DNA of 64,000 nt from JABMPJ01 sp964345005 (GCA_964345005.1 CAYFPQ010000001.1:1-64000); one strand, 5' to 3'; counted from the stretch's first letter, positions 44,470-53,002 are shown. Numbers and translations: made by a program. Notes: generated by a model not told the origin, from the sequence alone.

Positions 44470-44665
44470 ATGACAGCCCCTTCTTGTTCACCCCTGTTCT
44501 GGAGGTATTCGTGATAGTCGACACAGCGCCTGCACCGAGGGGCCCAGAGCCCAAACAGGAGGCAGCCCTGTGCCGTTGGATTACCAATGCACGACGAATT
44601 GACATGAATCCAGAATCGCATAAGAGCGGACCTGAACACAAGGCGAGAAAAGGCGTGCAAGGGTC

Positions 44666-45400
44666 CTATCCAATCAACGAGTAGCTGGACAACAGTTTTC
44701 TTGTATCCTCAACGGAATTGAACATCATAACATCAACAATCGACAGGTTGGGCTCAAAGGGATTCCCGAATTGCCTGTAGGCTAGGTCTGGGTCCACGCG
44801 CAGGAATGCCAGATCGATGCCTGCATCTGAGAATGACTTGCTGTCGTACAGAGAGACTCCTCCTATTGGGTTGACGTAGGTCGCCGCGCCCTCATGCTGG
44901 CAGATAGCAATCACTCTGTCTTGGCCTTTGAGTGAATGGTCAACATCGAGGTGAGATGATATTGCCATCGAAGGTGTCATCTGCAGGTAGGAGCAGGCAG
45001 CCTTTAGAGAGTGAAGAATAAAGTCGAACAGATTCGTCTTGCTGTGCATCACGCACTCCTCGACGAGGGGATAGGCATCGTCGAAGAAAGGGGCTCGCCG
45101 ATACGCATTGCGAACTACGTTGAGGATCTTCTGTCTATCTCTATTGCTGTTCACGGCGATTTCTCGCTCGCAGACATGCAGTGTATCGGATGCATGCGCA
45201 ACAGGTATGGTAAACACCCTTGGTGAACCGTGATCCAGAATGCGGTTTCGTTGGATCCATCCTTTCTTTGTGAACTCCACGTTGTCATAGACCACAAACC
45301 TGTCTGCACAGGTGAGTAGCTGGAAATACCCAATGTACGGAAGGAAGTACGGCTGCATAATCGCCACTCTGGGCGCTTTGCATTGAGCAGGTTCAGGCAT
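44666..45400 (-). CDS. WbqC-family protein
   Basis: 244 residues. AIMQPYFLPYIGYFQLL, DNVEFTKKGWIQRNRIL and the D-x(n)-L-x-G segments match the WbqC family, which is regularly found in O-antigen loci. Its catalytic role is not established; it may be a glycosyltransferase- or ligase-like enzyme. The gene overlaps by eight bases with the start of the DegT aminotransferase on the same strand, so both are co-translated. It is followed, after 196 bases without a gene, by the TylF-like methyltransferase. Confidence 0.85.
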   Translation of the reverse strand: MPEPAQCKAPRVAIMQPYFLPYIGYFQLLTCADRFVVYDNVEFTKKGWIQRNRILDHGSPRVFTIPVAHASDTLHVCEREIAVNSNRDRQKILNVVRNAYRRAPFFDDAYPLVEECVMHSKTNLFDFILHSLKAACSYLQMTPSMAISSHLDVDHSLKGQDRVIAICQHEGAATYVNPIGGVSLYDSKSFSDAGIDLAFLRVDPDLAYRQFGNPFEPNLSIVDVMMFNSVEDTRKLLSSYSLIG

Positions 45401-46655
45401 GGGGATGTCCCTCCCTGATGCGCAGTATTGGCCGTAGAGGCTGATGCTGACTGCGGGATCTGATCTGCTCCGCGTGTTCTCTAGCGAACGATATCAGACT
45501 GCATATGCGGCGGACCTGCGCCTGAGAAAGAAGGGGGCCCGTAGGTAGCACTAGTACGCTATCGCAGGTTTGCCGCGTCGCTCCAAGGTTCCTGCCTCTC
45601 GCGTCTGGGGCACTGTGGCTGTGGTACGGCGCCATCATGTCACATCCCGGAAAGAAATAACGCCTCGCCATTATTCGCTCTGCCTCCAGGACGGCCAGCA
45701 ATTCGTCACGCCTGAGGCCGAAGGTGTCAGCGGCCACCTCGGTGACCACGTAGTGATGCATGTTTGTCTGTGCCTCCTGGTACGTGACTAGGCCGATTCC
45801 GGGGATGTCCTTCAGGTGTTCGGCGTAGAGGGCGTGGTTCTCGCGATTGCGCTGGACGATACTGGGCAAGGCATCAAGCATGGACAGACCCATTACGGCT
45901 GAGACTTCGCTCATTTTGCCATTGGTGCCGAGGTAGATGACGTTGTCGCGACCAGCGAAGCCAAAATTGGTCATTAGGCGTGCCTTCTCTGCCAGCTCTG
46001 CATTGTTCGTGACGATCGCGCCACCTTCAAACGTGCTGATGACTTTAGTGGCGTGGAAGCTGAAGACTTCGGCTTCGCCGAAATTGCCTATGTGTTTGCC
46101 ATGGTAGGTGCTGCCGAAGGCGTGGGCGGCGTCGAAGATCAAGGGGAGGTCATGGCGTTTGGCGATGGTTTCAAGCGCGTCAGTATTGCATGGCTGTCCC
46201 CAGAGATGGGTTGCGCAGATGCCGCCGGTATTGGGGGTGATCAGGGATTCGACTTGCTCGGGGTCGATGTTGTGGGTTGCGGGATCAATGTCGCAGAACA
46301 CCGGAGTCATGCCCTGCCACGCCATGGCGTGTGCAGTGGCGACGAAGGTAAAGGCGGGGACGATGATCTCGTTCCTAAAGCCGGCCGCACGGGCGGCGAT
46401 TTCAAGGCCGATTGTTGCGTTGCAGACGGAGACGCAGTGCTTAGCGCCGGTGAATTCGCAGATGCGCTGCTCGAATTCGCGCACGTAGGGACCGAAGTTG
46501 GTGAACCAGCGGCTTTCAAGAATGTCGCGGAAACGGGCGAGGGTGGCGTCGATGTCGCCGACATTAGGGCGGCCGACGTGAAGGGGCTCGTCGAAGAGGG
46601 GGTTGCCTCCGAAGATGGCGAGGTCGTCGATGGTTTTCTTTTCGCGGTGACTCAC
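45393..46655 (-). CDS. DegT/DnrJ/EryC1-type sugar aminotransferase
   Basis: 420 residues. The PLP-lysine is K204 in SFHATKVISTFEGG, the PLP-phosphate and ring contacts are in CNATIGLEIAARA and LIFDAAHAFGSTYH, and the entry RWFTNFGPYVREFE is typical of the family. It transaminates a keto-sugar nucleotide. As the first gene of the minus-strand set it likely begins the pathway. The C-terminal 40 residues beyond the domain (HAEQIRSRSQHQPLRP) are variable. Confidence 0.9.
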   Translation of the reverse strand: MSHREKKTIDDLAIFGGNPLFDEPLHVGRPNVGDIDATLARFRDILESRWFTNFGPYVREFEQRICEFTGAKHCVSVCNATIGLEIAARAAGFRNEIIVPAFTFVATAHAMAWQGMTPVFCDIDPATHNIDPEQVESLITPNTGGICATHLWGQPCNTDALETIAKRHDLPLIFDAAHAFGSTYHGKHIGNFGEAEVFSFHATKVISTFEGGAIVTNNAELAEKARLMTNFGFAGRDNVIYLGTNGKMSEVSAVMGLSMLDALPSIVQRNRENHALYAEHLKDIPGIGLVTYQEAQTNMHHYVVTEVAADTFGLRRDELLAVLEAERIMARRYFFPGCDMMAPYHSHSAPDARGRNLGATRQTCDSVLVLPTGPLLSQAQVRRICSLISFAREHAEQIRSRSQHQPLRPILRIREGHPHA

Positions 46656-46705
46656 AGTGGTGTGGAGTATGTGGTCTGTGGGCGGGGGAGGTCAAGGATG
46701 GGGAG

Positions 46706-46735
46706 GAAATCTCGCGCGGAGGCGCAAGGTGGAGA
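46706..46735. repeat. CTCGCGC-AGGCGC repeat copy
   Basis: CTCGCGCGGAGGCGCAAGG resembles 22,330-22,360 and the element inside the YfhO-like gene at 50,269-50,301. It lies between the aminotransferase start and the HEPN gene. Confidence 0.5.
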
Positions 46736-46742
46736 GCTGGGA

Positions 46743-47159
46743 TTATGACTGGGGCAGGAATCCGTTTGCGACGAGATATTGCTCTGCTGCGGTGAGTATG
46801 TCTTGGGCATGGCCAAGATCTGCTCTGGCATCCGCCTCATCAATGCTGACACCGATGTCATAGTCGCCTGTCTGCCGCTCGCGGAACAGGCGCGCTATCT
46901 TCTTGCCAAAATCCTTTGGGAATATGCCTGATACAACGAAATGCTTGCCGAATTCGGCAATGGTGCCACTGTGTGTGGAACAGGTGATGTCTCTGCTGAG
47001 TAGCAATGCCTCCAACGCATAGAAAGCAGTGTAATAGGCACGGGAGGCACCGAAGTCGTAGTCACCCGCATCCACATCACGCTTTGCAGAAGCCATCGCT
47101 CGGCGTCCTTTGGTCAGCAAAGCTTGCAGTTGACTAGCCAGCTCGGGCGAAGGGGTCAT
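46743..47159 (-). CDS. HEPN-domain toxin-like protein 1
   Basis: 138 residues, all helical. The HEPN features are ASRAYYTAFYALEALLL with the conserved tyrosines and the Rx4-6H active-site-like motif R56-x6-H63 (SRDITCSTHSG). HEPN proteins paired with MNT act as ribonucleases. The gene overlaps the upstream MNT gene by four bases, the usual arrangement. Confidence 0.85.
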   Translation of the reverse strand: MTPSPELASQLQALLTKGRRAMASAKRDVDAGDYDFGASRAYYTAFYALEALLLSRDITCSTHSGTIAEFGKHFVVSGIFPKDFGKKIARLFRERQTGDYDIGVSIDEADARADLGHAQDILTAAEQYLVANGFLPQS

Positions 47160-47494
47160 ACAGGTACGCCTTCCTTCTCAATGTTCATGAAAAGTGGGTC
47201 AAACTTGCGGCCACGGGCAGTCGATTCGCTTGTCAAAAAGGCGGCCATGACAACGCCAAACTGGTACAGCATTTGGCCCGCAATCTCATCGATTGCGTCT
47301 TTCATGTTGCGATTGACTTCGTCGACCACCACCAAGAGGTCATAATCGGAGTCGGGCTTGGCGTCCCCACGTGCACGTGAGCCAAACAGCACAATGCGTT
47401 TCAGGTGGCGGCCGAATTGTGCTTGGATACTGCCTCGGATGCGAGAGAGCACCTGTGCTTGTTCGGCATGGTCATGTGCGCTTGTTTCAACCAT
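47156..47494 (-). CDS. MNT-type minimal nucleotidyltransferase (antitoxin) 1
   Basis: 112 residues. The nucleotidyltransferase signature GSRARGDAKPDSDYDLLV (GSx(n)DxD) is complete, on a small protein with no extra domain. In HEPN/MNT modules the MNT protein neutralises the HEPN partner, in known cases by adding AMP to it. It is first in the minus-strand pair with the HEPN gene. Start ATG at 47494. Confidence 0.9.
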   Translation of the reverse strand: MVETSAHDHAEQAQVLSRIRGSIQAQFGRHLKRIVLFGSRARGDAKPDSDYDLLVVVDEVNRNMKDAIDEIAGQMLYQFGVVMAAFLTSESTARGRKFDPLFMNIEKEGVPV

Positions 47495-47606
47495 GTGTCT
47501 AGAGTGTCACACGCCCCGTTTCGGGTCAACGGCAAGATAAGCGATATCTGGTGGACGATTGCATGGATGAAATGCGAAGGTGAGCCGCAACGAAGGGGAC
47601 AACGTG

Positions 47607-47690
47607 ATGCGTGAGCGGAATGCTTTGCTGTGGGCTGGAGTCGCAGCGCTTTTCTTGGTGGTGCTGCTCTCTGTGTTCTGGGAGCAGTAG
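47607..47690 (+). pseudogene. truncated duplicate of the YfhO-like gene start
   Basis: A 27-codon frame, MRERNALLWAGVAALFLVVL and LSVFWEQ then TAG, aligned with the start of the intact YfhO-like gene (MRKRCFSRRAGVAALFLVLL at 48685). The DNA stays near identical from GGCTGGAGTCGCAGCGC through TTCTGGGAG. After the stop nothing matches. The copy lies 1,078 bases upstream of the intact start. Confidence 0.75.
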
Positions 47691-47699
47691 TGGGTCTGG

Positions 47700-47830
47700 T
47701 TGCGAGCCGGAGATCAGAGATCAGAGTTCAGAGGGCGTAAGTCTGTAGCCGGAGCGGGAGTAAGAGGGGTCTCGTGCCCTCCGTCGCACGAGGCTATGGA
47801 GCGCGGGCCGAGATGCCAAGATGCAGAGCA
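47700..47830. repeat. interspersed repeat block
   Basis: Contains units like GGAGATCAGAGATCAGAG and then CCCTCCGTCGCACGAGGCTA and GCCAAGATGCAGAGC. Similar material recurs at 51,258-51,420 on the far side of the HEPN/MNT-YfhO segment and in part inside the YfhO gene. Confidence 0.65.
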
Positions 47831-47897
47831 GAAGAGCGGCACACGTTGGGAACAGGCACTTGTGGGCAGACGTCCGATTTGCTAGTCTCGATGCGTT

Positions 47898-48227
47898 ATG
47901 AGAGAGGTCGGAGAAGATGGTCTTGTCGAGGAGTTTGCCCGGCGGGTGCGAGCGGCCTTGCGTGACAAGGTTGCCGCCGTGATCTGGTTTGGGAGTCGGG
48001 TTCGTGGGCAGGCGCAAGAGGGTTCTGACTATGATCTGTTGGTGCAAACCCATCAGCCGATCAGTGCGACGGACCGTCATGCCGTAACCGATATCTCTAT
48101 CGATCTCACCGCGCAATACAGGAAGTTGCTGGATGTGCACTATGCGGATGACCGAAGAATGACCCCGAGCGAGGGAGTCCTGAGTCCTTTCCGTCTGACG
48201 GTCTTGCAGGAAGGGGTTCGCGTGTGA
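47898..48227 (+). CDS. MNT-type minimal nucleotidyltransferase (antitoxin) 2
   Basis: 109 residues. GSRVRGQAQEGSDYDLLV is the same GSx(n)DxD active site as in the first module. The partner HEPN gene overlaps its end by four bases. It reads in the opposite direction to module 1. Start ATG at 47898; no ribosome site is evident. Confidence 0.88.
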   Translation: MREVGEDGLVEEFARRVRAALRDKVAAVIWFGSRVRGQAQEGSDYDLLVQTHQPISATDRHAVTDISIDLTAQYRKLLDVHYADDRRMTPSEGVLSPFRLTVLQEGVRV

Positions 48228-48628
48228 CGCTCTCGGATGAAGATCGTGCAGCCCTTATCTCGCAGCGACTAAGCACTGCTTCAGAGATGCTCGCCGATGC
48301 CGAGGTCCTTCTGGAGCGCGGATCTCTGCGAAGCGCCGCCAACCGCGCCTACTACTGTGCTTACCACGCCCTCTCTGCACTCGCGATCAGTAATGCCCGG
48401 ATCACAAAGACACATAGGGGCATCATTGGTTTCTTTCACTCGGAGTTTGTCTCAAAGGGCGTTTTCGACCGGCGTTTTGGACGTGCTGTCCAGGAGGCCT
48501 TTGAGGATCGCACCGAAGCCGATTACGAGGATATGCCGGATCTTGATCCTGATCAGATTCGGTGCCGACTGTCGGATCTCGGTGATCTTATCGTTCAGAT
48601 TCGCGAGTACGTATCGGGTCGAGACTGA
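48224..48628 (+). CDS. HEPN-domain toxin-like protein 2
   Basis: 134 residues, helical, with ANRAYYCAYHALSAL and R59-x4-H64 (ARITKTHRG), a shorter Arg-His spacing than in module 1 (x6). It is the second gene of the pair and overlaps the MNT gene by four bases. The C-terminal SDLGDLIVQIREYV is the family's last helix. Likely ribonuclease, with MNT as partner. Confidence 0.85.
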   Translation: MTLSDEDRAALISQRLSTASEMLADAEVLLERGSLRSAANRAYYCAYHALSALAISNARITKTHRGIIGFFHSEFVSKGVFDRRFGRAVQEAFEDRTEADYEDMPDLDPDQIRCRLSDLGDLIVQIREYVSGRD

Positions 48629-48684
48629 CATCTGTCTGCTTCCACAAATACACACCATTGGAGCTGGTGAGAGGGCTACTTGGT

Positions 48685-51339
48685 ATGCGCAAACGATGCT
48701 TTTCGCGGCGGGCTGGAGTCGCAGCGCTTTTCTTGGTGCTGCTGCTCTCTGTATTCTGGGAGCCGTTGAATGGAGGGCGGTCGCTATACACAGGAGATTC
48801 GAATCTCGGCATCATCATGGCTCGGAAGGCCGGGCTGCCTGAACGTTGGTTCGGCGGTTGGGGAACACATGTGCTGCTCGGAGGTGCGGGCAGCACGCCG
48901 CTTACGCTGAGCCGGATGATGCACTGGTGGTTGCCTGCGGAGACATTCAACGATCTGTCGTATGGTCTTTGTCTTCTTGTCGGCGCGCTATTGCTTGGGG
49001 CGTTTCTTCGGTTGCGGGGTGTTGGGTTTGTCGGAGTATGCCTTGCGGGGTTGGCAGCTTTCTGGACGGGCTCCAACCTGACGCTTCTCTATCCGGGGCA
49101 TCTGGAAAAGTTCTTCTGTGTGATGTTGGGGACGGTGGTATTGGTGTGCCTGGAGAAGCTGGTCCTCACGCGACGGTGGCTGTGGGGGGGGCTGGCTGGT
49201 GGGGCTCTGGGCGGGATGTTTCTGGAGCAGCAGGATGTGGCGCTGTTCATGGGGATCTTTCTGGGGGCGTATGCGGTGTATGCGATGCTGCGGGAGCAGC
49301 GGTTGCAGGAGGGCGGAGGTCAGAAGTCGGAAGTCGGAGGTCTGAGAAGATCTGTGCGGTCACTAGGGGCTCTTGCTTTGCGTCTTGGACCGGTGGTGGC
49401 GGTGGCATTGTTGCTTGTGGGGCCGATTGTTGGGAAAACGTATCGGACGAAGGTTACGGAGACGGCTTCGGTTGGTGAAGGCGCCGGTGAGCAGCAGAAA
49501 TGGGAATTCTGCACGCAGTGGAGTCTGCCGGTCGAGGAGTCACTGGATTTCATTGCTCCCAATTTCTTCGGGATCAGATCGGGCGCTCCCGCAGGTCCGT
49601 ATTGGGGGCGGACCGGGCAATCGGCGGGATGGGAGCAGACGAAGCGGGGGCTGCGTAATCTGCGTACGGAAGGGATCTATATCGGGGTTATCCCGGTAGG
49701 GTTGGCGCTGCTCGGGGTGCTGTTGGCTCTGCTGGGTGGAGCAAACGAAGGCAATGAGAACACCGAACAGCCAACAAGGAACACCCAACTCCCAACGAAC
49801 GGAAGAAGATGGGATGCGATCTTCTGGGGGGTAGTGGCGCTGGTGACGTTGCTGCTGTCGTATGGAAAGTTTGCGCCTTTCTATCGGTGGTTCTGGCAAT
49901 TGCCGATGGTGCATCCGATTCGGAATCCCAACAAGCACCTGCACATGTTCCAGATTGCCATCGGCGTTCTTGCAGCGTTTGGTGTGGACGGTTTGCTGCG
50001 GGGGCAGTGGGCTGAGACAAGGCGTGGACGAGCGATCGTTTGGTGTGGTGCCGGGCTGTTTGTCTTGGCTGCCGTCGGGATGTTCATTGGCAGCGGGTTT
50101 ACTCAAGGAACGAGTGGCGCTCTGGTGCAGGGGTTTATGAAGAACGGCTGGGGGCAGGCTGCTCCGGTGATCGTGCAGAACATGATTCGGGCGCTGGTGC
50201 ATGGCGGGTGGATGGCGGTACTTGGATGTACTTGTGTTGCAGGGGTGGTGCTGGGAAGGATGGGAATGTTCTCGCGCAGAGGCGCGGAGGCGCAGAGAGG
50301 GAAATGGATCGGTGTTGGATGTGTTTGCGCCTTGGCCGTGGCGGTTGCAGCGGATTGCGTGTGGTATTCGCGTGATTACGTTAAGACGGTGGATGCCGAT
50401 GCGGTTGTGGGTGAAAATGCGGTGACAGAGTACCTGAAGGAGAACCTTGGCTCACAGCGGGTGTTGTTCTTCTCTCAGTCGGGGTTCTACAACCAGTGGC
50501 TCTCAACGCTCTTTCGTGCGCATCTGATACCGTCACTTAACGCACCTTCAATGGAAAGGCTGAGCAAGCAGTATCAGGAGTTTCTCGACACTGTGGGCAA
50601 GAATCCGCTTCGGCTTTGGGAGCTTGCAGGGATTCGGTATGCACTGGGGCCGGTGCAGGTCTGGTCGCAGATTCAAGGGCAGCCTGAATGGAAAGAGGCC
50701 TTTGAGCCAGTCATGGGGTTCAATGTCTTTCAGCGAAAGGGCGGCGTGGGTGTTGAGCCTGTGAGATCCGGACAGACGCCGCAGCATTTGGTTCTTAAGT
50801 ACAAGCGGGGGATGGACAGGTATACCCTGGTGCCGTCTTGGCGGAGTGTGCCTGATGATATGGCTTGTGCAGAATTGGTGAAGGCGGGGTTTGATCCGCA
50901 CACAGAGGCTTTGATGTCACCGACGTTTGCTCAAGAAATACCTGTTGGCGATGCGACATCGCCCCCAGGGCGTGTAGATATTCTGAAGGAGACAGTTTCG
51001 TCGATGCGTGTCAAAACGCGGGCGCAAGGCGCACAGCTGATGGTTGTCAGTCAGCTCTATGATCAGGACTTCTGGGCAACTGTGGATGGTCAACCGGTAC
51101 CAGTGGTGCGCTGTAATTTCTTGTGTCTGGGTGTTCCTGTTCCGGACGGCGAACATGATGTGGTTATTCGGTACCGCCCAAGTCTAGCGGGTTTCTTCGT
51201 CCAAGTGACTGGGGTGCTGGCTGTATTGGGGGCGGCGGTGGGCTTGGTGTTGTCAAGGAGGCCCCTCCGTCGCGCTGTGCGCTATGGAGGGCAAGCGGAG
51301 GCCGGAGGCCCGAGGTCGGAAGTCGAAGCAGAGAAGTGA
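48685..51339 (+). CDS. YfhO-like multi-pass membrane protein carrying in-frame repeat segments
   Basis: About 884 residues from the ATG at 48685 (a TTG at 48658 is in frame). Roughly 12-14 membrane helices, an internal loop with LPMVHPIRNPNKHLHMFQI, and a C-terminal soluble domain ending YDQDFWATVDGQPVPVVRCN and GVPVPDGEHDVVIRYRP, the YfhO family end. The family is linked to glycosylation of surface polymers. Four stretches in loops or at the end match interspersed repeats: residues about 209-220 (EGGGQKSEVGGLRR), 358-373 (ENTEQPTRNTQLPTNG), 529-540 (FSRRGAEAQRGK) and 859-884 (RRPLRRAVRYGGQAEAG). The frame stays open throughout. Confidence 0.8.
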   Translation: MRKRCFSRRAGVAALFLVLLLSVFWEPLNGGRSLYTGDSNLGIIMARKAGLPERWFGGWGTHVLLGGAGSTPLTLSRMMHWWLPAETFNDLSYGLCLLVGALLLGAFLRLRGVGFVGVCLAGLAAFWTGSNLTLLYPGHLEKFFCVMLGTVVLVCLEKLVLTRRWLWGGLAGGALGGMFLEQQDVALFMGIFLGAYAVYAMLREQRLQEGGGQKSEVGGLRRSVRSLGALALRLGPVVAVALLLVGPIVGKTYRTKVTETASVGEGAGEQQKWEFCTQWSLPVEESLDFIAPNFFGIRSGAPAGPYWGRTGQSAGWEQTKRGLRNLRTEGIYIGVIPVGLALLGVLLALLGGANEGNENTEQPTRNTQLPTNGRRWDAIFWGVVALVTLLLSYGKFAPFYRWFWQLPMVHPIRNPNKHLHMFQIAIGVLAAFGVDGLLRGQWAETRRGRAIVWCGAGLFVLAAVGMFIGSGFTQGTSGALVQGFMKNGWGQAAPVIVQNMIRALVHGGWMAVLGCTCVAGVVLGRMGMFSRRGAEAQRGKWIGVGCVCALAVAVAADCVWYSRDYVKTVDADAVVGENAVTEYLKENLGSQRVLFFSQSGFYNQWLSTLFRAHLIPSLNAPSMERLSKQYQEFLDTVGKNPLRLWELAGIRYALGPVQVWSQIQGQPEWKEAFEPVMGFNVFQRKGGVGVEPVRSGQTPQHLVLKYKRGMDRYTLVPSWRSVPDDMACAELVKAGFDPHTEALMSPTFAQEIPVGDATSPPGRVDILKETVSSMRVKTRAQGAQLMVVSQLYDQDFWATVDGQPVPVVRCNFLCLGVPVPDGEHDVVIRYRPSLAGFFVQVTGVLAVLGAAVGLVLSRRPLRRAVRYGGQAEAGGPRSEVEAEK
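49310..49345. repeat. repeat segment inside YfhO gene (1)
   Basis: GGCGGAGGTCAGAAGTCGGA with GTCGGAGGTCTG downstream, made of the same GGAGGTC/GAAGTC units as the blocks at 47,700 and 51,296. In frame in an extramembrane loop. Confidence 0.55.
49757..49801. repeat. repeat segment inside YfhO gene (2), CAACAAGGAA family
   Basis: AACAGCCAACAAGGAACACC, then CAACTCCCAACGAACG, which matches one arm of the palindrome family at 1157 and 14690. It is read in frame as a hydrophilic loop segment rich in Asn, Thr and Gln. Only one arm is seen. Confidence 0.75.
50269..50301. repeat. repeat segment inside YfhO gene (3)
   Basis: TTCTCGCGCAGAGGCGCGGA with GGCGCAGAGAGG, the same element as at 22,330 and 46,706, read in frame as FSRRGAEAQRG between two helices. 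Confidence 0.7.
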
Positions 51340-51420
51340 TATCTCGCGCCCTCCTTCGCACGAGGCTACGAAGGGCATACCACAACGCTGAGGCGCAAAG
51401 CAGGGAATAGGGACTGTGGG
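51258..51420. repeat. repeat block at the YfhO gene end and beyond
   Basis: Starts with CCCCTCCGTCGCGCTGTGCG inside the coding end, continues with GGAGGCCCGAGGTCGGAAGTC, and after the stop at 51339 has CCCTCCTTCGCACGAGGCTA and GCTGAGGCGCAAAGCAGGG. The same units occur at 47,700-47,830, so the two blocks flank the HEPN/MNT 2 and YfhO segment in direct orientation. Confidence 0.65.
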
Positions 51421-51518
51421 GCGGAAGTCCGAAAGCGGAAATCGGAGCCAACAGACGATCCTCCACCATCCCTTATTCGTCCTTGAAAAATGAAAGCCAA
51501 GCGTTCAATATTCAAGAA

Positions 51519-52664
51519 ATGAAGGTTCGTAGAGACAGGTTGGAGTCGGCGGTTCGTGATGCGCTCAGGCGAGGGCGCTGCGTGGGACTCTCGGGTCCGC
51601 GACAGTGCGGCAAGAGCACGCTGGCAAGAGATATCGCGAGCCTGGAGTCGGCGGCTGCCTACTTCGACCTGGAAGACCCTGCGTCGGAAGCACGCCTGCA
51701 AGATCCAAAGCTAGCGCTACAGTCACTCCGGGGGCTGGTTGTTATCGATGAGATCCAGAGGCGCCCCGACCTGTTCCCGCTGCTGCGCGTGTTGCTGGAT
51801 CGTGACCCGCTGCCAGCCAAGTTCCTTCTTCTGGGCAGTGCGTCACCGGAGCTGCTCCGAGGGGCATCGGAGAGCTTGGCGGGTCGGATCGAGTTCATCT
51901 CAATGAGTGGCTTCACACTGGACGAGACAGGAGATGACACCGCACGTCGGCTCTGGCAACGGGGTCGCTTCCCTCTGTCGTATCTGGCGTCAAATGACCA
52001 TGACAGTATGAAATGGCGGTCAGCCTTCGTTCAGTCGTTCGTCGAGCGCGATCTCAGACTTCTGGGGGTGGATCTGCCCCCCATGAGTGTACGGCGCCTG
52101 CTGACTATGCTTGCCCATTACCATGGCCAAACCTGGAATGCCTCAGAGATAGGGAGAGCTCTTCAGCTATCGCACATGACCGTCAAGCGTTACCTGGACC
52201 TCCTCACCGGAGCCCTGCTTGTCAGACAGCTGCCTCCCTGGTTTGAGAACGTGGGAAAGCGTGCAGTGAAGTCGGCAAAAGTCTACCTCAGAGACAGCGG
52301 GATATTGCACAGTCTCCTAGGGCTCGAGCAAATGGAAGATATGGAGAGCCATCCCAAGCTCGGCGCTTCATGGGAGGGCTTTGCGCTTGAGATGCTCTTG
52401 GCGTGGAAGGGGGATGACAACGCGTTTTTCTGGGGGACACATGGTGGCGCCGAACTGGACCTCTGTTGGATGACCGGCAAGGAGCGCGTGGGGGTTGAGC
52501 TCAAGTACACAAGTCGTCCGGCTGTTACTCGCTCCATGCACATCGCCTTGGCGGACCTGAGACTCGATCATCTTTACGTCGTGCATCCCGGAACAGAGGA
52601 CTATCCGCTCGCCGATCGGGTAACGGCAGCCAGTCTGGCAGCTATGCGTGGTATTTTGGGGTAG
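51519..52664 (+). CDS. DUF4143 AAA ATPase 3
   Basis: 381 residues from ATG 51519; the frame opens at a TTG at 51483. Walker A GLSGPRQCGKSTLA, Walker B GLVVIDEIQRRPDLF, ILGSASPELLRGASESLAGR-like sensor (here LLLGSASPELL), then HYHGQTWNASEIGRALQLS and GGAELDLCWMTGKERVGVELKY. It is nearly the twin of DUF4143 ATPase 2 in layout and motifs. It ends 64 bases into the opposite-strand HicB gene. Confidence 0.87.
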   Translation: MKVRRDRLESAVRDALRRGRCVGLSGPRQCGKSTLARDIASLESAAAYFDLEDPASEARLQDPKLALQSLRGLVVIDEIQRRPDLFPLLRVLLDRDPLPAKFLLLGSASPELLRGASESLAGRIEFISMSGFTLDETGDDTARRLWQRGRFPLSYLASNDHDSMKWRSAFVQSFVERDLRLLGVDLPPMSVRRLLTMLAHYHGQTWNASEIGRALQLSHMTVKRYLDLLTGALLVRQLPPWFENVGKRAVKSAKVYLRDSGILHSLLGLEQMEDMESHPKLGASWEGFALEMLLAWKGDDNAFFWGTHGGAELDLCWMTGKERVGVELKYTSRPAVTRSMHIALADLRLDHLYVVHPGTEDYPLADRVTAASLAAMRGILG

Positions 52665-53002
52665 CTGACGATGCAAGAACTATGTGCGACACGATGACGC
52701 AAGTAGTCACCAACTGTCACAAATCTGAAGTCCCACTTTAGATCTGTCATGGAGATGTACACAGAGCGCCGCGCGGGACGAACGCCCCGACTGTCGTAGG
52801 CGAGGCGGCCTCGCGGCTCAGGAATAGCTCGCCCCAGCTCTGAGGCCGTCTGAATCCACTCGTCAATGACGGTCTCTGCGTTGGCAAGCGCCTCATGGTA
52901 TGTGCTGCCGTCAGCCATACAACCAGGGAGTTCGGGCACTTCAGCAACGAACGCTTGATCCTCGTCGCTCCAGAAAATGATAATTTCATATCGGCTGGTC
53001 AT
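52601..53002 (-). CDS. HicB-like antitoxin with odd C-terminal extension, no HicA
   Basis: 133 residues. The first 70 (YEIIIFWSDEDQAFVAEVPE, LPGCMADGSTYHEALAN, ETVIDEWIQTASELGRAIPE) are a typical HicB RNase H-like fold. About 60 residues after RGRLAYDS are not part of the family and overlap the 3' end of the convergent DUF4143 gene, so the native stop may have been lost. No HicA partner is next to it; HicB alone is common in this size class. Start near MTSRYEI. Confidence 0.75.
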   Translation of the reverse strand: MTSRYEIIIFWSDEDQAFVAEVPELPGCMADGSTYHEALANAETVIDEWIQTASELGRAIPEPRGRLAYDSRGVRPARRSVYISMTDLKWDFRFVTVGDYLRHRVAHSSCIVSYPKIPRIAARLAAVTRSASG

